The translations under genes and the position numbers were made by a program. A stretch of DNA of 64,000 bases, from positions 62,001 through 126,000 of the forward strand of contig NZ_JBBCAS010000005.1 of NCBI RefSeq assembly GCF_037203765.1, given 5' to 3'. The notes beneath the pieces were generated by a model. It worked only from the letters and a program-made list of their open reading frames with translations, did not search any database and was not told the DNA's origin. The stretch is from Sediminicola sp037203765. Its GTDB lineage: Bacteria > Bacteroidota > Bacteroidia > Flavobacteriales > Flavobacteriaceae. Positions 58,791-64,000 of this stretch are shown in pieces; position 1 is the first letter of the stretch; every line of letters starts with the position of its first letter.

Positions 58791-59699
58791 TTATAGGTTA
58801 TCATGAATCCGAACATCCACCTCAGGTATTTTCAATAACTGTAAGGTGGCCGATGCCAATGTCACTTTTCCATCGGTTTGCAGGATATGCTTTTGGATAC
58901 TGTCGAATAATTTGTGTTTTGTGCCCCTTCTCAACTTAAAATCTGTGATATATCTCACGTTCAGCACTATCCAGTTATCGGTCAGTTTGATGGCAATGGT
59001 AGGTTCCAGAAGGGCATTTTCAATGTAGTAGCGCTCCACCAACTCCGCCCATTTGGACTTGCTGCCCTCCGCATAAGCCGAGAGAAGTTCATTGGAGGTA
59101 TCCAGGACAATTTTTTTTGCCAGTTCCACATCAGAACTATAGGTGACCAAAATATCCAGCTCGTCCCACACAAAAGGGAAATCCATGGAATAATTTTTTA
59201 TGGGTCCCTTAAAAACAAAGGCATTGCTGATCTTGACGATCCTACCCGAATAGTTATCGCTACTGACCCATTCCCCCATTTCCATAATGGTGGTATAAAT
59301 ACTGTCAATATCGATGACATCGCCCTTGATCCCGTTAATTTCTATACGGTCACCGGGAGTGTAGACCCTTACCGCAAAGATGTAAAAGGAACCTGCAATG
59401 CTCAATATCAGTTCTTGTAAGGTAAAGGTGATGCCCGCGGTGAAGAGCCCAATGATGAGGGAGTAATCTTTAATGTTGCCCGCCGTAAAAAATACCAGGA
59501 ACAGGATCACGATCATGACATATCCTACTACCTCTATCCCTTTTTGGGTCTTATACCTAAAACCCACATTGTCTATCCTATTTCGGGCAATCTTTCGTAA
59601 AAAGCCTATCCCAACAATAATGATCAAAATCCAAAACAACAATCGCAATATGCTCACCAAAAAAGGTTGTTGTTCCAAGAAGTCGTATAGCTGTTGCAT
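58791..59699 (-). CDS. MscS-family mechanosensitive channel
   Basis: 302 residues. Three to four N-terminal membrane segments include the pore helix region FTAGITFTLQELILSIAGSFYIF. The MscS beta domain follows (RVYTPGDRIEINGIKGDVIDIDSIYTTI) and a C-terminal alpha/beta domain (about 165-290). It releases solutes on osmotic downshock. The start lies 36 bp from the stop of the preceding gene. It belongs to the run of six genes downstream of the USP gene at 60150. Confidence 0.88.
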   Translation of the reverse strand: MQQLYDFLEQQPFLVSILRLLFWILIIIVGIGFLRKIARNRIDNVGFRYKTQKGIEVVGYVMIVILFLVFFTAGNIKDYSLIIGLFTAGITFTLQELILSIAGSFYIFAVRVYTPGDRIEINGIKGDVIDIDSIYTTIMEMGEWVSSDNYSGRIVKISNAFVFKGPIKNYSMDFPFVWDELDILVTYSSDVELAKKIVLDTSNELLSAYAEGSKSKWAELVERYYIENALLEPTIAIKLTDNWIVLNVRYITDFKLRRGTKHKLFDSIQKHILQTDGKVTLASATLQLLKIPEVDVRIHDNL

Positions 59700-59735
59700 C
59701 GTTATAATTTGAATGAATGTTGGGCACAGCCTGTT

Positions 59736-60143
59736 TTAGTTCTTATAAAAGTCCCGAATCAAAGCTTTGATCTGATTGTCGGTCATACTATCTTGTTTGG
59801 ATACTACTTTTATTTTGGAGGCGAGGGCAGGATACCTGTCGATCAGTTCTTTACCAAATTTCTCTCTGGTGATCGCCGGACCAAAAATGGCTATGGCATC
59901 TACCTCCCCAACGATATCCACTAAATTTTTAAAATAATTTCTCAGCTGTTGTTTCTCCCGTTCCATATAGCCACTTTCCCGAACCACGTCCTGTGTACCG
60001 CCCCATTTGAAGGGAGCTCTCCCACCCCCTGAAGGATGGAAAAATTCTACCTCTGATTTCAATGTCAGAAATTCTTCCTTTCCATTGGACAGCTTTAATA
60101 TTTTTGCTTGTTTCTTATCTAACCAAATGCCTACCCTTTCCAT
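59736..60143 (-). CDS. Small protein of unknown function (USP-linked)
   Basis: 135 residues. N-terminal MERVGIWLDKKQAKILKLSNGKEEFLTLKSE is followed by a short His/Gly-rich segment, then IVGEVDAIAIFGPAITREKFGKEL and a helical end. The alpha/beta pattern with FGPA recalls proteins of the eRF1/host-attachment type, but I do not assign it. It starts 6 bp after the stop of the USP gene, so it is coupled to it. Confidence 0.7.
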   Translation of the reverse strand: MERVGIWLDKKQAKILKLSNGKEEFLTLKSEVEFFHPSGGGRAPFKWGGTQDVVRESGYMEREKQQLRNYFKNLVDIVGEVDAIAIFGPAITREKFGKELIDRYPALASKIKVVSKQDSMTDNQIKALIRDFYKN

Positions 60144-60149
60144 ATTTTC

Positions 60150-61001
60150 CTATTTTGAATAATCGTTTAATACCAAAACTGGGATTCTCGCATGATACCC
60201 AATTTCCTTTACCAGAGGTTTGGTGAACATGATGCCTAAAAAACTGTGCTTTTTATTCAGAAATGCTATCATATCACTACCTCTACTTTCTATAAATATG
60301 CCAATCCCTTTATGGACCTTGGTATCCTCCAGGGTATGGAAACTACATTCGACATTCTCAAAAATAGTTTCCAATAGTTCTTTGTTTGCTTCTTGTGTTT
60401 TGGACAATTTGGATTCCTCCATAATATGTAGAACACGAATGGGGGTTCCGTGCATCTTTGAAATATCCAACAAATGGTTTAGCTCCCTTCTCTTGAAGTT
60501 GGTCTTATAATCTGTTGGAAATACAATTTCCACAGGGGGGGAGAACCTAAAATCCTGGGGCACGGAAAGCACGGGACAACCGGTCACGGCTTCCATGGCC
60601 GCCACGGTATTGGTGCCAAAGATTACACCTTTGGAGCCTGTGGCACCTTTGGTACCCATGACTACGATATCTATATCCTTTTTTGCAACGGTGTCATTGA
60701 TCGCATCAATAAGCAGGTTATAGGTTGATATGGTGTGGTAGGTATGTTTGGGATTGCCAATGTGGAGTTCCAAAATATCCAACAGTTTCTGAAAACCTTC
60801 CTCAGAATGTTTCCTGGCCGCATCATAGGCCTTGTTACCGGGTTCCGGCACCATCATATTATCCAGAGAATACCCATCTACCTGAAACACATTCAACAGG
60901 TAAAAATCGCACTGCTGATTCTTGTACATATCCAGCGCATACCGAATGGCATTGAGGGCATTTTTAGAAAAATCTGTGGGCAATAATACTCTTTGATTCA
61001 T
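60150..61001 (-). CDS. Tandem universal stress protein
   Basis: 283 residues, two USP domains. The first begins MNQRVLLPTDFSKNALNAI and has the ATP motif MGTKGATGSKGVIFGTNTV (about 117-135). The second starts near 158 (EIVFPTDYKTNFKR) and lacks the motif. It is paralogous to the USP at 61529-62377. It heads a minus-strand run of six genes ending at 56571, which probably form one operon. Confidence 0.92.
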   Translation of the reverse strand: MNQRVLLPTDFSKNALNAIRYALDMYKNQQCDFYLLNVFQVDGYSLDNMMVPEPGNKAYDAARKHSEEGFQKLLDILELHIGNPKHTYHTISTYNLLIDAINDTVAKKDIDIVVMGTKGATGSKGVIFGTNTVAAMEAVTGCPVLSVPQDFRFSPPVEIVFPTDYKTNFKRRELNHLLDISKMHGTPIRVLHIMEESKLSKTQEANKELLETIFENVECSFHTLEDTKVHKGIGIFIESRGSDMIAFLNKKHSFLGIMFTKPLVKEIGYHARIPVLVLNDYSK

Positions 61002-61028
61002 AATGTTGGCTGCTGATTTATTTCATAC

Positions 61029-61071
61029 TAAAAATAGAATCAATGCAAAAAATAATCTATGATATATATCA
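61029..61071 (-). promoter_or_regulatory. FNR/CRP-type operator and promoter of the USP-MscS-nuclease operon
   Basis: The operator TGATATATATCA (61060-61071), a perfect palindrome identical to that of the YtxH gene. On the minus strand, after 23 bp, lies TATTTTTA (61036-61029), one base from the -7 consensus. The predicted start is near 61024, 23 nt before the ATG. Confidence 0.78.
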
Positions 61072-61161
61072 GTCTTAAAAAAGTGTAAAAAATAAGGGGC
61101 AGATGAAAGTCGGTTTTCATTTTTTTGTATTTTACTGACTCCATGGGCAAAAACACAACAG

Positions 61162-61464
61162 ATGAAGCGTAGTTTCAACGACATTATTACCTCGGAGACA
61201 CCTGTATTGGTCGATTTTTATGCAGACTGGTGCGGCCCTTGCAAAATGTTGGCCCCTATCCTAAAAGAGGTCAAAGATGAATTGGGGGATGCCATCAAGG
61301 TGATCAAGATCGATGTGGATAAAAACCAGGCACTAGCGGGCAGATATCAGGTACGTGGCGTACCCACTATGATGTTGTTCAAAAATGGAAAGCAGCTTTG
61401 GAGGCAATCCGGGGTACTGCAGAAAAATGAATTGGTAGCAACCATTAAATCGTACGAAAATTAG
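61162..61464 (+). CDS. Thioredoxin
   Basis: 100 residues, the normal length for a single thioredoxin domain. The redox motif is DWCGPCK with Cys24 and Cys27; the cis-Pro lies in VRGVPTMMLF. It is a cytosolic protein-disulfide reductase and could supply electrons to the ribonucleotide reductase in this island. It is divergent from the USP gene. No operator with the right spacing is seen on its side, so it may not be in the regulon. Confidence 0.95.
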   Translation: MKRSFNDIITSETPVLVDFYADWCGPCKMLAPILKEVKDELGDAIKVIKIDVDKNQALAGRYQVRGVPTMMLFKNGKQLWRQSGVLQKNELVATIKSYEN

Positions 61465-61528
61465 ACGTTAAACCAGCCTAGTGTTCCCTATAGATCAGAC
61501 GGCATTTTTATTTTGGCCATGGCCTCAA

Positions 61529-62377
61529 TTATTCGTGGATCACCAAAAAAGGAACCTTGGTGTGAAAGCTTATTTTTTCCACTTTGGAGTTGAACAAAAT
61601 CTGTTGTAGAAAATTTAAGTTTTTGGCCACCATGACCAGTAGGTCTATATTTCTACTTTCCACAAAACACTGAACGGCGGAGGTTACATTTTTATTGGTA
61701 ATACAGTGGAAACTATTCTTGTCCTCAAAGGTTTCGTTTAAATAATCTTCCAAATATTCCTTGTTCTGCAATTGGGATTCCGTTAGGATCTGCCCTGTTT
61801 TTGATGCGTGCATCACCCGCATATAGGATTGGTTATGCTCCAAAAGCTCGGAAATGGCAGAAAGTATGCGGGCCGAATAAAAAATATTGTAATCTGTTGG
61901 AAATGCAATTTCTTCCAGCTTTCCGAAAATAGCTTTTGCGGGAACGGCCAAGGTATTGCATTTGACCTTGGTGATCACATCCCCGGTATTGCTACCAATA
62001 ACATGGCCTAAGGCCCCTGAGGCCCCTTTGGTGCCCATAACTATAAGGTCAATCTTACGTTCTTCCACATGGCGTCTGATACAGTCGATAAAAAATCCTT
62101 GATCGTAAATGGGATAAAAATGATGCCCATGGTCAATGCCTATTTTTTCTACTTTTTTAAGAAAAACATGAAGTTTCTTTTTGGCAGAGACGATCACATC
62201 CTTTACGATCACTTCGGGCGCCGAGGCATAGCTCAAACCTTGAAAAGCATAACCGCTCATATCATTCACATGGAGCAAATAAAAGTTACAGGGGCTGTTT
62301 TTCAACAATTCCAAGGCGTAGGTCACGGCATTCAGAGCATCTTTCGAAAAGTCTGTGGGAACTAATATATTCTTCAT
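61529..62377 (-). CDS. Tandem universal stress protein
   Basis: 282 residues from ATG 62377 (MKNILVPTDFSKDALNAV). The longer frame from 62386 starts with TTG and leaves almost no leader, so it is rejected. The first USP domain has the ATP motif MGTKGASGALGHVIGSNTG; the second (from about 152) is degenerate. It is a close paralogue of the USP at 60150. It has its own operator and a perfect -7 element. It probably is transcribed alone. Confidence 0.92.
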   Translation of the reverse strand: MKNILVPTDFSKDALNAVTYALELLKNSPCNFYLLHVNDMSGYAFQGLSYASAPEVIVKDVIVSAKKKLHVFLKKVEKIGIDHGHHFYPIYDQGFFIDCIRRHVEERKIDLIVMGTKGASGALGHVIGSNTGDVITKVKCNTLAVPAKAIFGKLEEIAFPTDYNIFYSARILSAISELLEHNQSYMRVMHASKTGQILTESQLQNKEYLEDYLNETFEDKNSFHCITNKNVTSAVQCFVESRNIDLLVMVAKNLNFLQQILFNSKVEKISFHTKVPFLVIHE

Positions 62378-62395
62378 TGTGCGCAATTCTTACAA

Positions 62396-62438
62396 CAAAA
62401 GTATTGGTACAATGCCTGCCATAAAATGACAATAATCA
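62396..62438 (-). promoter_or_regulatory. FNR/CRP-type operator and promoter of the third USP gene
   Basis: The operator TGACAATAATCA (62427-62438). On the minus strand, after 23 bp, lies the perfect -7 element TACTTTTG (62403-62396). The predicted start is near 62391, 14 nt before the ATG at 62377. Confidence 0.8.
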
Positions 62439-62488
62439 GTTTTGAAAAACAAGGATCACTATTTTGGGACGAACCTTTTTCAAAGCAA

Positions 62489-63541
62489 TCAGTTCATGCG
62501 TTGCAACATATTGATATCCAGTATTTTGATATTTCTACCATCAATATCTATGATCCCTTCTTTTTTAAAACTGGAGAGGGTCCTTATAAGGCTTTCAGTA
62601 GCAATGCCGGCCACACTGGCAAGATCACTCCTAGATACCTTGATGGGCTTATCCCCAGATTTGTTCAAGAGATCTGCAAACTGCATCAATGTTTGGGCCG
62701 TTTTTTTACGAACGGAACTATAGGCCATCTGCAGTAACTGCTGTTTGATCTCCGAAAGGTTTTTGGAGAGTAGCCCCATCAGCTCCAAGGAAACCTGGTT
62801 GTTCTTTTGGAGGATGGATTTCAAAAGATCCTTGGACACCCCTACCAATTCCACATCCTCAACGGCCACGGCCGATTCTTCATAGGGAATGTTGTCCATA
62901 AAGGAGGTAAAACCAAGAAAATCGTCGGCTGGGTGCAGGGAGGTGACCAGCTCTTTGCCATCGCTATCCATTTTATAGCACTTGACGGCTCCTTTTAAAC
63001 TTAGGTATATTTTGTTGGAATGGTCCCCTTCCTTATAAATGGTCTCCCCATTTTTGAAGGTAAATACTTCCCCATGGTCATCAAAAAAATTTTTCAGTTC
63101 ATTTAGGTTGCGCAGTACCTCATGATCTTCGGCAGTATCCTCGTGCCCGTTGTTTTTAATCTGTGCCAGGATCTGTGCCTTTGCCAATCTACTTTCTATG
63201 GCACTGTACAGGTCATCCTCCTCAAAAGGTTTGGTCAGATAATCATCGGCACCCAAATCCATCCCCTTGCGTATTTCCTTGTGTTCGGTCTTGGCAGAAA
63301 GAAAAATAAAGGGAATATGGTTGGTCTTTTCATTGGTGGTCAAAGCTTCCAGCACGCCATAGCCATCTATTTCGGGCATCATAATATCACACACCACAAT
63401 ATCCGGTATGTTTTTCAAAGCATATTCTATTCCCAATTTTCCATCTGGGGCAGTTATTACGTTGTAATTGGCAAGCTCCAATAGTTCTTGCGTATTTTCA
63501 CGTAATGCGAGATCGTCTTCGATTAAAAGTACCGTTTTCAT
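62489..63541 (-). CDS. Receiver-Crp/FNR fusion transcriptional regulator (second copy)
   Basis: 350 residues, paralogous to the regulator at 37759-38829. The receiver domain has ED at 8-9, Asp52 and LTKPFEE. The cyclic-nucleotide-like domain has ADDFLGFTSFMDNIPYEESAV, again without the cAMP-binding Glu and Arg. The Crp-type helix-turn-helix has IATESLIRTLSSF with Glu and Arg in the FNR E209/R213 positions. The start overlaps the kinase stop by 4 bp (ATGA), so kinase and regulator are coupled. It should bind the same operator as its paralogue. Confidence 0.9.
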   Translation of the reverse strand: MKTVLLIEDDLALRENTQELLELANYNVITAPDGKLGIEYALKNIPDIVVCDIMMPEIDGYGVLEALTTNEKTNHIPFIFLSAKTEHKEIRKGMDLGADDYLTKPFEEDDLYSAIESRLAKAQILAQIKNNGHEDTAEDHEVLRNLNELKNFFDDHGEVFTFKNGETIYKEGDHSNKIYLSLKGAVKCYKMDSDGKELVTSLHPADDFLGFTSFMDNIPYEESAVAVEDVELVGVSKDLLKSILQKNNQVSLELMGLLSKNLSEIKQQLLQMAYSSVRKKTAQTLMQFADLLNKSGDKPIKVSRSDLASVAGIATESLIRTLSSFKKEGIIDIDGRNIKILDINMLQRMN

Positions 63542-64000
63542 GTCAATTTCATATTTTGTAGTACGGGTAACTGTATGTTAAAGGTGGAGCCCCTATTTTC
63601 TTCACTAGTAAAACTAATTGAGCCTCCTAGATTTTCCAAATGGCCTTTCACGATGTTCAGGCCAATTCCCGTTCCCTGGGTGAGCAAGGCATTTTCGGCC
63701 CTAAAATACCGATTGAATATATGTTTTTGTTCCGCCTTGGGGATTCCCATGCCCTGGTCTATTACCTTTAAGGTAATCATTTTTTTGTTATGCTCTACCT
63801 GAATATCGATAGGGGAATACTCAGGGGAATATTTTATGGCATTATGAATCAAGTTCGACAGAATCAACTCCAGGATCTTCTCATCGAAATCGATGATCAC
63901 GTCGTCTATATTATCCGGATAATGTATATTCTGACCTGTTTTTAGGAGCATGTTGGCATCATAGATCACTTCGTTCACCAATCTGCTCAAGGGAAAGGTA
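63538..64000 (-). CDS. Sensor histidine kinase, C-terminal part (cut by window edge)
   Basis: The open frame runs off the right edge, so only the ATPase part is seen (about 154 codons). N box HNAIKYSPEYS, G1 box DQGMGIP, F box HIFNRYFRAE and G2 box GTGIGLNIV are all present. The sensor domains and HisKA lie outside the window. It is the cognate kinase of the receiver-Crp gene that it overlaps by 4 bp. Whether it also has a LOV domain cannot be told. Confidence 0.88.
   Translation of the reverse strand, partial: TFPLSRLVNEVIYDANMLLKTGQNIHYPDNIDDVIIDFDEKILELILSNLIHNAIKYSPEYSPIDIQVEHNKKMITLKVIDQGMGIPKAEQKHIFNRYFRAENALLTQGTGIGLNIVKGHLENLGGSISFTSEENRGSTFNIQLPVLQNMKLT

Noticed and set aside
61081..61161. 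The operator at 61060-61071 as a second divergent site that also drives thioredoxin
   Set aside because: The plus-strand position where the -7 box should be (61095-61102) reads AGGGGCAG, with no resemblance to TAnnTTTG.

Overview
The window reads as chromosome of a marine-type member of the Flavobacteriaceae (Bacteroidota). The grounds are the promoter -7 element TAnnTTTG, which recurs upstream of many genes, the lack of Shine-Dalgarno sequences, short lipoproteins with a Bacteroidota-style lipobox, and the character of the proteins. No rRNA, tRNA, CRISPR array, transposase or phage integrase was seen. All calls come from reading the sequence; no database search was run.

Region 1 (1-15228, all minus strand) is a surface polysaccharide (O-antigen or capsule type) cluster. 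Transcription starts near 15360 with a WecA/TagO-like initiating transferase, then rmlB, rmlA, rmlC and rmlD for dTDP-L-rhamnose. After that comes a visibly more AT-rich cargo: a GT2 transferase, a Wzx flippase, a Wzy polymerase, several GT4 transferases, a CapK-like adenylate-forming enzyme, a second RmlD-like reductase and, cut by the window edge, a DUF1972 glycosyltransferase. A small orphan gene, a 15-unit heptamer repeat and a CDP-alcohol phosphatidyltransferase (15.4-16.6 kb) separate this from region 2.

Region 2 (16.8 kb to the right edge) is a dense stress or dormancy island. It holds three tandem universal stress proteins, PEP synthase, a PfkB kinase, dodecin, Hsp20, a P2-type cation ATPase, an alpha/beta hydrolase next to a phosphoribosyltransferase, a class II ribonucleotide reductase, flavin proteins, quinone reductase and SDR enzymes, D-lactate dehydrogenase-like, MscS, an MBL/beta-CASP nuclease, an ATP-cone/Mrr-like nuclease and thioredoxin. 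It also carries three signalling modules: CheB-CheR-PAS + PAS kinase + single receiver; a LOV-domain kinase + receiver-Crp regulator; and a second kinase + receiver-Crp regulator at the right edge. The gene content resembles the mycobacterial DosR dormancy regulon.

The main discovery is a regulatory code. Twenty copies of the FNR/CRP-type palindrome TGAYNNNNRTCA lie in intergenic DNA of region 2. Each is followed, after exactly 23 bp, by a recognisable or near-consensus TAnnTTTG -7 element, which places the operator near -41.5 (class II activation). One copy serves two divergent promoters. The two receiver-Crp fusion proteins have nearly identical FNR-like recognition helices and are the obvious candidate regulators; one of them sits in an operon that itself carries the operator.

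Three of these operators drive no protein gene. They precede three consecutive structured non-coding RNAs (27.57-28.45 kb), each ending in an intrinsic terminator. Two are tandem paralogues whose terminator stems differ by compensatory base-pair changes. These RNAs and the light- or redox-sensing LOV kinase are the most promising undescribed parts of the window.
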